Assembly: GCF_000715075.1 (NCBI RefSeq)
Contig: NC_134081.1
Location: 110,024,289 to 110,088,288 of the forward strand
Direction of reading: 5' to 3'
DNA from: Nicotiana tabacum
Taxonomy: Eukaryota; Streptophyta; Magnoliopsida; Solanales; Solanaceae
DNA: 64,000 bases
The notes under the pieces were generated by a model. The model did not search any database and was not told the DNA's origin. It worked only from the letters and a program-made list of their open reading frames with translations. Positions within the stretch are counted from its first letter, which is position 1, and every line of letters begins with the position of its first letter. Positions 34,500-45,469 of the stretch are shown one piece after another. The position numbers and the translations under genes are program-made.

Positions 34500-35112
34500 A
34501 TATCTTATTTGCTTACTAAACCCGAGTCATAAAAGATGAATAATAACATTAACATGTAAATGAGAAGTCATGAGTTACATGAAATAACACTTCTTCTGAA
34601 AATAATGACTCATCTAATTGACATAATGGAAAAGTCATTATTTTCATTTTTTATGTTCTTACAAAAGATAAAGAGTTAAGCCTAAGATGCATGCTATCGC
34701 TGAATAGTATGATCTTCTTATGTTCTGGTTTTCTTTTTCTCGTTATATCTCATCTTGGCTTTCTCCCTTTGTGATCGATTACTAGTTTATGTATCCAAGT
34801 TAAACTCCCATGGTGATTCAGCAGTCAGAAAGGAGGCCGGCGACAATCCACAGTCTTTACAATCTGTTGTTGCACTACTTTCTCCTGTGATGTTGGAGAG
34901 TGACAATGAAATACTTGAATGAACTGGTCCAAGTGGTAATGCTAAACCTATGCTTATATTGCAACCGGAATTCATAAGCCTAGAATTGGTTGTGGCACTC
35001 ATTGTCTGCAACAGATTCAGTGAACTAACTGCTGCAACCATTTGTGATGATCGATTTCCTATACGTTGTTTCTGTCCTAAATATGATTCCTAGAAAAATA
35101 CAATATCATAAT

Positions 35113-35850
35113 TGTTTGACCAAAAATATAAATCTTGGTTCAAATAATTAAATTTATATAAACAAAGGTTAATCCTAGTTAATAATAATATCCTTAGATC
35201 TTAATATTAGAAAAAGCAATTGATAGGTGTTCATGCGGACAGTAAAGTCACCACGTGATAAATACTCTGAAAAATCAAGAATAGTGGTGTAGCATATAAT
35301 ATTTGATGGGAAATAATAAATGGTATTTAAGTAGATAAGGGGAATGATTCAATCAATAAAAGGTGGAATAAATGAACCTTCCGCCTTACAATAATTGAAA
35401 GACAAATCCTTGAATAATCGGGGATTTCTCGGATCTGATTGTAAAGTGTAGATAAACATTTCAGTGAAAAGTAGATCTTTGTATCGAGTGATGACCGAAT
35501 TTTTTTGTCAAAGTGATTTTCTTACAAAATGAATGCCCCCCCCCCCTTTCTATCATTGTTTTTTATTCTATTTATATGGGATATACTTCCAAGAAACCCT
35601 AAAGTACAAGTGCAGAGAATATCCAAGGGAATTCTTTGTTTGATATCATATCTTGAAAACTAGTCGTTACAGCTCAATTGAACGTACTCGACCTCGACCT
35701 CGACCTAAATCCTTTTTGACACCTTGACTATGACTTTCATCAACTCTTCAACCGTGGGTCGTGCGGCTTCTCGTAATAAGTGACAACTTGAGGATTCTTT
35801 ATGTAATGTTATCTCGCCCTGAATACAATGGTCGGATTTTGACTAATACA
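35113..35850 (-). repeat. Tat-2 3' LTR
   Basis: 738 bp, TGTTTGACC...GACTAATACA, collinear with 51531-52298. Read on the minus strand it is preceded by the polypurine tract GCGGAGGGACTAAC (35851-35864). Confidence 0.9.
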
Positions 35851-36204
35851 GTTAGTCCCTCCGCTTATTGAGGTTGGCCTAGGCTGGCTTGATGAGCGAA
35901 TTCTATTCATTTCAGTCAAAATGATTGGGCGAGTGGAGCGGGTCGTGATGATTGAGGAGAACTGGCAATGTGGCCCTTCGTGAGCCGCAAATTTTGGATA
36001 CTCCATCTCACGTTTAGTTTGTTGGAGTTGTGCTATCCATGAATCAAGATGACATCATGCGTCATCATGACGCGTATTCCCAATGCGTTGCTTCATTTTG
36101 CGTAGGACTCCTGATTGGGACTTCATTTTCCCAATGCGTTGGATTTGCCGCTTCGGTTCCGGTGCCAGGTAATGATGAGCCGATTTTTCGGTTCTGATGC
36201 CTGA

Positions 36205-36221
36205 ATCCTTATAAATGAGGA
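36205..36221 (+). promoter_or_regulatory. Candidate TATA box of Tat-2 antisense gene
   Basis: ATCCTTATAAATGAGGA contains TATAAAT at 36210-36216, about 179 bp before the ATG at 36389. The Tat-1 counterpart (TCCTTGTAAATAGG) and the NA-Tat antisense gene (CTTATATATACTTC) have related sequences at similar places. That it works as a promoter is an inference. Confidence 0.5.
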
Positions 36222-36388
36222 TATGATGGTGTAATTTCAATGTTTACATATTTCCTATATCGAAACCCTATATCCTCTTCCTTTTTTTCTATTATTGTGC
36301 ATATTTCCCCTCTATTCCAGCGATTCTCGTCATTTTTAATCCTCCGTTGTTTGGTACCTCTCTCTCTCTCTCTCTCTCTTGTTGAAAC

Positions 36389-39241
36389 ATGTCAAACGTA
36401 CCTTCTGAGTCCAGCGAGTGAAGTGACGTGGTCAGTCTAGAGATGGTATTTCCCCCCTCATGCGGAGAACGTTCCCGCTACCATCGAGGATGGAAGCTTC
36501 CCAATGGTGGAGGAGATAGTTCCTCGTAACCCCAATACCAGGTCTGATTTCTCGAAATTGCCTGAAGCCGAGCTCAGAACCTTTAGATCAGCGATGAAGT
36601 AGGCCGATTTGGTATAGCTTAAGGCTAAATATGGCCTTCCCAATCACATCGAGTTGATCCCTGCCGAGTGGGATGCGGTGCAGGTCCACCGTCTTGGGTA
36701 ATGAGCCTTCTATGCCTACCCCTTTCATGTTGGCTACACTTTTCCTCTCCTTCCGGTGGCGGAGGAGTTTTGTCGCTTGTACAGTGTTTTCCCGGCTCGG
36801 CACGTGTCGTATATTTACAAAATCTTAAGGATGTTCACCAAATTTGCGGAGCTGGCCGGGGTCGAGCTCACACTTCAACATTTGACGCACATGTTCTCCC
36901 CCAGCTTTTATAGGGGGACGATGCTGAATCTTCGCCACCGAGGAGGTAAATGCTTTGTGGTGATGATGGACGACAAAGCTAACCGCCAATTTTGGTTTAA
37001 CCTTTTCTTTGTTAGAACTGAGGATGTGGTGGCCAACGCCGATGGTTTCCTTGAGGCTTGGAATTATACTCGTAAGTACACACTTCTTTGTTTGTAGGTA
37101 TCCAATTTTTCCTTCATGTTTGGATGTGGTTCTAATCTCATGTCCCTTCTTGTGCAGCTACACATTTGCCTCCCCCTTTTGTCGATGATATTTCTGACTG
37201 GGTGAGTCTGCTCCTTCCTCACATCGTGGGGATACACGAGTGGTTAGGCTTCTTCAAAAGGTTTGGGCCCCATCTCCCTTCGACTGGTAAGTTTTTCCTG
37301 TCTTCGGCCTCTTAGTTATTTCTCTTTTTTGGTTTACTTTGGCTGACTTTCTTTTCCCTTTGTAAATCCCTTAACTTCAGCTAGGGGGTCCTCGAAGAGG
37401 TCGAGAGCTCCCACACCTACATTCCGATCGCTAAGGCCTCGCCTTCTGCCCCCTCCTTGACTGTGTGCACCTCGGCTCGTGTCCCAATTTCTTCTTCGAT
37501 CGTGGCTGCCTCTGCTCGCGCCCTATTGGTGCATCTTGTTCTACTCCTTCCTCGGCCATGGGAACCTCGACCTCTTTATCAAACCGTCTTAAAGACGAAG
37601 ATGAGGAAGAGCTTGTACCTGGTGAGAAAGATTTGATGCCTCGCAAGAGGAGGTCTGTAGATACTGGTGATGGGGTCTCCCGGGATGTTGACTTAATGGA
37701 GGGTGATTTTACGTTGTGCGAGACAGCGACCATTGTCATCAGAAATGACGTCGGGCCGGTATCTTAGATTCCGAAATTGGTAGAGGCCGACGTAGGTATG
37801 TCTCTTCCTTCTGTGATGATGGAGGTTGAAGGGCCAGCCACTGGAGTTTTCGACACTTCACGGCAAGAGGAGTCGTCGACTTCGCGGCCAGCTGATGATA
37901 CTTATTTTCTAGCCGATGAGAGACGCAAAGGCATTGTTGAAGAAGGCTATGAGATGGGTCAGATGTTAGTGTTGGTGACCTGAAGATGATGGAGGAATGG
38001 TTTACCCAAATTGAGGTAAGGTTGGAGGGGTCTATGAGGACCATTGCGATCCCTATGGATGGTGATTTGCTGAAGAATGCAGAGAACGTAGTCCCCAGCC
38101 TTGGCCCCCTTTGTTCCCAGATAGAGGGTAAGACCGTTAAAGAGTTGGATGACGATACTCTGTCGAGGAGCATTATTGGTATTGCCCTTAGAGTAAGTGT
38201 TTAATGTTTTGTTTTTCTCTTCTTTTTGCCTTCGTTTTTCGGGGAGTTTTCGTTTCTTACTCCCTTCTTTTCTTTTTCTGATCGCAGACGGTGATTTTGG
38301 AGATCGAGAACGCCCGAAGGGAGGAGAGGCATTGGGAAATTTTTGTAAGGTTGAAAAAAAAGTACTTTGAGTATCGACGCAAGTACCGGGAATTTTGCCG
38401 GTGACTTAATGAGGGTAGCAACATGCAAGCCCTTCAGGATAAGTTGAAGGAGAAAGATGATGAGCTGGTAAAGGCCATTGAGAAGTGCAGCATCCTCGAG
38501 GGGAAGTTGAGGAGTCGTGAAGAGGATCTTAAGGTTAGCAGGGGCGTGCAGGCCCAATGCAATGATCTTCAAGCACAAGTGGTCGAATTGTGCAGGCAAT
38601 TGGACGAAAGTCAGCTTCAACTGGAGGGCCTCAATGGTGAAGCTGCTGAGAATCAGAGCGAGCTTGAGAAGGCAGAATCTTTCCATTTGGACGCTAAAAG
38701 GAAGTTGGAAATGCTTGAGCTAGCGAACAGCACTCTCTGGGCCGAGTGGGAAAATGACTAGTCCACGGAGAAAGCTAATGAGGATCGACTAGTGGGGAGG
38801 GTCGGAGAGCTGGAGAAGGATAACGCTCTCCTTCATGATCGGGTGGTCGCATTGGAAGCTAAAAAGGCTCAACTGCTCGCGCAACCCTCTTCTTCTCATA
38901 CTTCGAAATTTCCCAGTATTCCTCGAGAATTGTATGAGGAATGGATTCACATCGAGGCTCAGCTGGATGTGTATCAATATTTGCATAAGGTGGGGTTCGT
39001 TTCTGAGGTCACCCTCGAGGATGTTCATGTTAAGGCTCGTGAAGCTCTAAATGCTTGTGGGTATGATCCCGCCACACCTGAGGGCGATAATGAAGGCGTA
39101 GATTGGTTCGAAGAGGATTCTTGGTACGACACTGCTTATCTTGAGGGCGAGGACAGCGAAGGTGGAAGTGATCGAGGTGGCGAGGGTATTGTTGGCCAAG
39201 GCGGTGAAGGCGCAGAAGATCATGATGGTGGTGATCTATAG
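36389..39241 (+). pseudogene. Tat-2 antisense additional gene (aORF), spliced
   Basis: Coded opposite to gag-pol. Exons: 36389-37071, 37158-37286, 37381-38192, 38288-39241. The introns are short and have GTAAGT donors and CAG acceptors (TTGTGCAG, AACTTCAG, GATCGCAG). Junction phases join into one frame: EAWNYT, then PTHLPPPFVDDISDWV, then ARGSSKRSRAPTPT. Exon 1 holds YPFHVGYTFPLLPVAEEFCR; exon 3 is acidic; exon 4 is a coiled coil (VELCRQLDESQLQLEGLNG) with a Gly/Glu/Asp-rich end (VGQGGEGAEDHDGGDL). Damage: TGA at 36419, an extra C near 36450, TAG at 36600, and further breaks in exons 1 and 3. The cellular role is unknown; the coiled coil suggests self-association. Confidence 0.82.
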
Positions 39242-39481
39242 TTTTTCTTCTTCTCATTTTTTTAAACTTTTGTGTATTTTTGGCGGCGTCTCCACGAGCC
39301 TTTGTAAAAGAATGTTTTAAGTATGAAATGGCAAAGTTGTTCTCTGCATCTGCTACTTTTCTTGTGGTTTTTTTTCTGTATGTTTTTTGCTTTTGTTGTT
39401 CGGCTGCCTTTGCTCTTTCTTTGTGCGTTGAAACATGGCCGATATCGTCGACTTGTTTGGTCATGGCCTTTCATTCAATTG

Positions 39482-39885
39482 CGGTCAAGGGCCGATAGGT
39501 GTTTGTTCGAGTGAGGTCGAACATAATGTTGCAGCCGAGGGCCGGTAGGTGTTGGTTCGAGCAAGGTCGACCATAACCTGAATTTATTTATGGCTGAGGG
39601 TCGGTAGGTATTAGTTCAAGCAAGGTATCGTAACCTAAATTTAGTTATGGCCGAGGGCCGGTAGGTGTTAGTTCGAGCAAGATCGCACATAACCTGAATT
39701 TAATTATGGTCGAGGGCCGGTAGATGTTAGTTCGAGAAAGGTCAAACATAACCTGAATTTAATTATGGCCGAGGGCCAGTAGTTGTTAGTTCGAGCAAGG
39801 TCGAACATAACCTGATATTAATTATGGCCGAGGGCTAGTAGGTGTTAGTTCGAGCAAGGTTGAACATAACCTGAATGCGAGAAAA
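39482..39885 (+). repeat. 59-bp tandem repeats between Tat-2 antisense gene and pol
   Basis: Seven units marked GAGGGCCGGTAGGTGTTAG begin near 39489, 39539, 39598, 39655, 39714, 39773 and 39832; the spacing is 59 bp except for 50 and 57 at the start. They occupy the same convergent zone as the four units of Tat-1. Confidence 0.88.
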
Positions 39886-40269
39886 ATGTGCTGATAAGTG
39901 TAAAGTTTATTGCCTTGACATTGTTGCGTTTGTTACATACTTGGAGAAATTTATAGATTTTTGGGTGTAAGTTGGCATTCCAGTCCCGATCTATCTAGTC
40001 CCTTCATTGGTCGATCTGGAGAATAGTGAGAGGCCGAGCAATGAAATAGTAACCATGACCTTGCCTTCACATACTTCGACTTGGAGAGTTCCCTTCGTCA
40101 CCTCGTTAAAAACCTCCTTGAGAAAACCCAACTGGGACAAAACTCAAGTGACGGAAAAAAGAGTATGACTTGGGGGAAGCTTTTTCTCTTAGAAGTTGAA
40201 ATATTTGAGGTGGATGATATTCCAGTTGTCTGGTAGTAGCTTTCCTTCCATTGTTTCTAGTTGAACTGA
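39886..40269 (-). other. Tat-2 3' untranslated region of pol, no gene
   Basis: Collinear with 16522-16928 of Tat-1, including TTGAGAAAACCCAACTGGG. No open frame of note. Confidence 0.5.
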
Positions 40270-41350
40270 TCATTTATTTGCTTTTGCTGTGATTTTGTAC
40301 AGACCGTCCCAATTTGTTCCTAGCTTGCCTTCCCTGAGATCTTTACTCGCTTGAGTTTTAGCTTTCAGGACGTAGTTCCCGACTTTGAGCGGCCTGACCT
40401 TTGCTTTCTTGTTATAATATCGTTCTGCTTGTTGTTTTTGGGCGATCATTCTTATATAGGCCATATCTCTTCGTTCATCGACTTCGTCGAGTTCTTGCCT
40501 TCTTCTCTCGTTGTTGCTTGCTCTGCTATCAGGGAGTACCTTAGGCTGGGATCTCCGACCTCTACTGGTATTACTACCTCAATCTCGTATACCAAATAAT
40601 AGGGCGTCTCTCCTATGCTCAGTTTTGGAGTTGTTTGGTAGGCCCACAATACTTCTGGTAGTACTTTCGTCCACAGTCCCTTGGCGTCCTCAGGCTTCTT
40701 CTTTATGATATTTAGTATCGATTTTTTGGAGGACTCTGCTTGCCCGTTGCTTGCGGGGTGGTACGGGGTTGAGAGTATCCTTTTGATATGTCATTTCTCA
40801 AAATATTTGGCAGTTTTCTTTCCTATGAACTGGGGTCCGTTGTCGCAGCTAATTTCTTTAGGGAGGCCGAACCGGCATATGATATTTCTCTATATAAAGT
40901 TGATTACCTCTTGTTCCCGTATTTGTGCGAACGCTCCTGCTTCCACCTACTTAGAGAAATAGTCAGTTAAAACCAAAGGTAATCGTACATTACCCCCGCC
41001 CTGCTGGGAGGGGGCCCACGATGTCCATTCCACATTAGATGAATGGCCAAGGTGAGGTGACCGATTGGAGATGTCCGCCTGCTTGGTGAATCATTAGGGA
41101 TTACTTTTAGCGTTGTTCGCATCTTTTTACGAAGTCTACAACCTCCTTTTTCATGGTGGGCTAGTAATATCCTGCCCTTATGAGGCATCTGACCAGTACT
41201 CGGTTGCCGGAATGAGCTCCGCAATGGCCTTCGTGGACTTCTTCAAGGACGCGTGGAGTTTGGTTTGGGCCCAGACACTTCGCTAAAGGGCCGCCATAAG
41301 TTCTCTTATACAGGTTGTTGTGGAGGATATTATATCTGGCCGCTTACATT
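40270..41350 (-). pseudogene. Tat-2 integrase
   Basis: Same domain as in Tat-1, more decayed. The C-terminal part is readable (ERYYNKKAKVRPLKVGNYVL) and is preceded by VWAYQTTPKLSIGETPYYLV of the late core. The zinc-binding and early core regions (about 40800-41300) are recognisable only piecemeal across stops and small deletions. Confidence 0.8.
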
Positions 41351-41469
41351 CCCAGTTTCTTAGCCTCTTTTTTATCGCCTGGGAGTGTGTCGTCCTTCAA
41401 ATATGCGATACCGCGATTGCGCCAGTCCCAAGTTAAGTGTATGGTTCTTACCTCGACTTGGTCTAGTAA

Positions 41470-41915
41470 TGAGTCGAGGATGTGAACCACGTTTTTGTCT
41501 CCGGTTGTGATGTTTTTGGTGGATGCGGCTAGTTTAGTGAGGCCATCTGCCTCGACATTCTGTGCTTGTGGGATTTTGTCGATCTGGCATTCGTCGAACT
41601 CGGGCAGCAACTTGCAGATTTCGGTCTAGTATTTTTGCAATCTTTGTTCCTTGATTTGGAAAGTCCCTATAACTTGGCTGACTACGAGTTGGGAATCACA
41701 GCGTAGTTTCAGTCGTTTTGCTCTGTACTTGAGTGCTAGTCTTAACCCTGCAATTACGGCAGCATACTCGGCCTCGTTGTTAGTCATATCTGGGCACCTT
41801 ATGGACTGGCGAATTACTTTGCCTGTGGGGACTTCGAGTACGAGTCCCAGTCCGGACCCCGATGCGTTGGATGCGCCATCGGTGTATAGGACCTAGAGAT
41901 CTTGTGTTTGGAGGG
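41470..41915 (-). pseudogene. Tat-2 second RNase H (aRH)
   Basis: YTDGASNASGSGLGLVLEV, NNEAEYAAVIAGLRLALKY and LRCDSQLVVSQVIGTFQIK give the expected Asp-Glu-Asp order, so the catalytic residues look retained. One TAG follows KYQKLQ-type sequence near 41628. The linker PEFDECQIDKIPQAQNVEAD leads on toward integrase. Confidence 0.83.
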
Positions 41916-41929
41916 AAGTTTGGACGGCT

Positions 41930-42935
41930 TCCCTTTCGACTTCAGGCATTATTTTTTAGCGCTAAAGTCGGCGACGAAATCAGGGAGCACTTGTGACTTT
42001 ATTGCCGTTCGCGGCTGGTACGTGATATCGTGCTCGCTTAGCTCGATAGACCATTTGGCCAGCCTTCCCAATAGCTCGAGTTTATGCAAAATGCCTCTTA
42101 GGGGGAAGGTCGTGACGACCGAGATGGGGTGACATTAAAAATACGGTCTAAGCTTTCGTGAAGCTACGACTAAGGCCAAAGCCAATTTTTTGAGGTATGG
42201 GTACCTCATCTCGGCGTCGACGAGTGTTTTGTTAATGTAATAGATGGGAGATTGTGTACCTTTGTTTTCTCGAAGTCATACTATGCTTACGGCTACCTCG
42301 GATACGTCCAGATAGATGAGGAGATGCTCCCCGGGCTCAAGTTTTAAAAGCAGAGGCGGCGGTGATAGGTATGCTTTTAGTTCTCGCATAGATTGGATGC
42401 ACTCGAAAGTCCATTCGAGGTCTTTGTCTTTCTTGAATACGCCAAAGAATTTATGGCATCTATCCGATGACCCGAGATTAACCTTGATAGGGTGGTGATG
42501 CGACCAGTGAACCTTTGGACCTGTTTTTTGGTTGTCAAGAGTTTTGGTATCCCCTCGATGGCTTTGATTTGGTCTGGGTTGACCTCAATCCCTCGTTGTG
42601 ATACATTAAAACCTAGGAACTTTCCCAAGGTTACACCGAACGAACATTTCTCTAGGTTTAGCCTCATTTCGTACCGTCTGAGTATGTCGAAAGTTTCTTT
42701 CAAATGATCGATATGATCTTCTCCCCTTTTTGACTTAACCAGCATGTCATTTATATATACCTCCATTGTTTTTACCGAGATGATCTTTGAACATCTTTGT
42801 TACCAACCGTTGATAAGTAGCCCCTGCGTTCTTTAGTTCAAATGGCATGACCATGTAGCAATACATTCCTTGGTGGGTGATGAACGGAGTTTGTTCCTGA
42901 TATTCCTCTTCCATGAGGATATGATTATAGCATGA
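41930..42935 (-). pseudogene. Tat-2 RT (C-terminal part) and first RNase H
   Basis: The part of RT that follows the Athila-like insertion in element sense. It has VYINDMLVKSKRGEDH (about 42730-42766; the usual YIDD reads YIND, losing a catalytic Asp), then FNVSQRGIEVNPDQIKAIEG, then RNase H remnants to about 41930 with several stops. Confidence 0.82.
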
Positions 42936-42941
42936 GTAGGC

Positions 42942-42997
42942 TGTAGTAAATTAGAATGCTATAAGCAACTAAAACACGCAATTATAGCCTACCATCA
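42942..42997 (-). repeat. 56-bp remnant of Athila-like 3' LTR
   Basis: The 56 bp from TGTAGTAAATTAG to GCCTACCATCA match 48618-48673 with only about four differences. Read on the minus strand they are the first bases of the LTR. The rest of the LTR is absent, yet the target duplication GTAGGC lies directly outside. Confidence 0.85.
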
Positions 42998-44629
42998 ACA
43001 CCCCACACTTAAACCATTGCTCGTCCTCGAGCAATCAAACTACACTTTATATAGACACGACCTCATTACACAACTCTCATAACTCATCATACCAAGAATA
43101 TTTAAAATAGATTAAACACAATAATGTAACATCCTAGCCTTAACATTTGACTCGTAAGTACCACGCATTATTTATAACCCACTCACTTACTCTAACATAG
43201 AGGTCAACAACATTACCTTTCCTTTAAGAATCAAGTGCCCTCACAACAAAAGAGAGTAGTTCCACACAGAAAAGACGTTAAGAAAAATTAGGAACTCAAG
43301 ATATAAATAATTCACTCACTCTTAGAAATAACATTCATATGCCATAAAAGATAAACCATAGGCTTGTCCGTAGTGTACTACTCCACTAATTGAGTTCATT
43401 CAGTCAGGGATCAAGTAGGACTTTAATTGGTTGTAATGTAAGCTGCGGGACAGGTAGGATACATTTAAATATAAGAGTGACTACACCTCCCTAGGCACTT
43501 TAATACATACATTTCATTGTTAAAACCCCACACTTATGTCAAACCAATACTCCACCTTCACATCAATTTACATTAACTCCCGACTTTTTTAAGCACAAAT
43601 ACATCAAGAGTTACCACTTATCAATGAATAATTTTCACAACAATACTAATATATTTTTTTCTTTTTCAATTTAAGTGGCCTCTTACTTTTTCAAAACAGT
43701 GCACATTTCTCCTTATTTCATTAGTTCCACTCAAAAACCAACCCAATCATCCCACATTTCAACTTTTATAAAGTTCATAACAATTTCAAGTGCTCATGAG
43801 AGGTAAATGGTTCAAATAAATGGTCAATTCAAACAAAAGGGTAAGGCTTGTAATGTGGTTGCCAAAGGAACAGGATTACAGGCTCAATGGGGTTAACTAA
43901 GATATAATAATTAACGGGTAGAAGCATGTAACTGGCTCAATAAAGAAACGCCTATATCACTTCCAAGACTGAATAAAACTACTATTTCGCTTTGTAAACA
44001 CACGCGAAAAGTTCTAGATATCAAATGCAATGCACAGAATAATACAAAAACCTCACACACACATGGCACATAACTCACTCAGAATCGGACTCATCAAGAC
44101 ACTCTAGCCAAAGCAGTTAAGCAAAGTTAAGATTATAAAATTTAAGGTACTTATCCAAGAGTGAAAAATGGAGCCTAAGCGTCACAACTAAAGTACTCAC
44201 TATTCTTAAGGCATAATAAAGTCAAGAGATATCGCTTTCCATTCAAAACACAACACAAGGTTTTCTACTCCTAACTAAAATATAAACTAACTACACCCGA
44301 TTCAAACAAAACCCTTGGAAAAGAACCGCAGCACAAAGAAAACCCAAGGGGGAATGAATACACTAACTACAAAAAAGATCTTTTTGTCTTTTCCTTTCAA
44401 CTTTAATCCTTCAATAAACCCACCGAATGATATCCATCGTCGGGAAAAATTGAAAATTTTAAATTTTTTATGGTTTTCCAATTTTTTTCTATCAAACTAC
44501 TACAACTAACCAAATTAATATACATATAACACACATATAAATATATCCCCCACCCCACACTTTAAGTTGTGGAATGTCCCCATGACACACAATTTAAAAG
44601 CATAAGGTAGAGGAAACTTTCCTGAATCT
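42998..44629 (-). other. Athila-like non-coding 3' region
   Basis: About 1.6 kb without a supportable gene, between the protease end and the LTR remnant. It has TTAAGTGTGGGGTGT (minus, next to the remnant), a likely polypurine tract, and a similar AAAGTGTGGGGTGG at about 44549-44564. RT, RNase H and integrase would be expected here or before it and are missing. Confidence 0.6.
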
Positions 44630-45469
44630 CTAGTCGGGGTCTGAGTCAAAGTCGGGCTCCATTCTTCGTGCCCGAACTAGTGCATACATCCACGCGGACA
44701 ACTTCTTCTCAGCCTTCTTGGGGTACACCCTACACTTGTCTTTTTCACTCATCGCAGCCTTCTCTTTCGAACTTTTCCGTTTCCACTCTATACTTGTAGA
44801 TGGCTTCTCCTTTCTCACCCCCGTCTCTACATTCATATCGAACGTTACAGTCTCTTCACCCACTCTAAGCATGAGTATTCTATCATGTATATCTAAAATT
44901 GCTCTACCCGTTGCTAAGAATAGTCTTCCTAAGATTAGGGGTATCTCCTTGTTCTCCTCCATCTTCACCACTATGAAATCTACAAGAAAGACGAACTTAT
45001 CTACCCTAACTAAGACATCTTTAACAATCCCCTCGGGTATAAAAGCCATTTGGTCTACAAGCTGCAAAGATATTGGCGCACACCTTATCTCTCCAAGCTC
45101 ATTCTCCAATTTCATGTAAATAGACAAAGGCATTAAATTAATTGAGGCACCAGAATCACATAAAGACTTATCAAAATTAAGAGTGCCTAACGAGCAAGGT
45201 ATAGTAAAACTCACTGGATCTCCACACTTTTGTGGGAGTTTGTTTTGCAAGATTGTGTTGCAATTCTCTGTGAGCTTGACCACTAATGTCTCTTCTATCT
45301 TCCTCTTCTTTGTAAGGATCTCCTTCAAGAATTTGGCATAAGCTGGCATTTGTAAGAGAACTTCTATGAATAAATTTACATTAACCTGTCTCAGCATATC
45401 TAGAAATCTCTCAAACTGCTTGTCCAGCTTTCCTCTATACATCTTTTGGGGAAAAGGTAGAGCAGGCAT
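44630..45469 (-). pseudogene. Athila-like gag C-terminus and aspartic protease
   Basis: The longest clean frame of this element (279 codons). It includes KLDKQFERFLDMLRQVNVNL and NCNTILQNKLPQKCGDPVSF, then the protease motif LCDSGASINLMPLSIY (D-S-G) and late motif IPLILGRLFLATGRAILDI. It ends PDFDSDPD with a stop. The N-terminal junction with the upstream gag frame (45470-45603) is shifted. The catalytic Asp is present. Confidence 0.85.

Noticed and set aside
39482..39885. Possible CRISPR-like array
   Set aside because: Units are contiguous 59-bp tandem repeats without spacers, and the DNA is plant nuclear.
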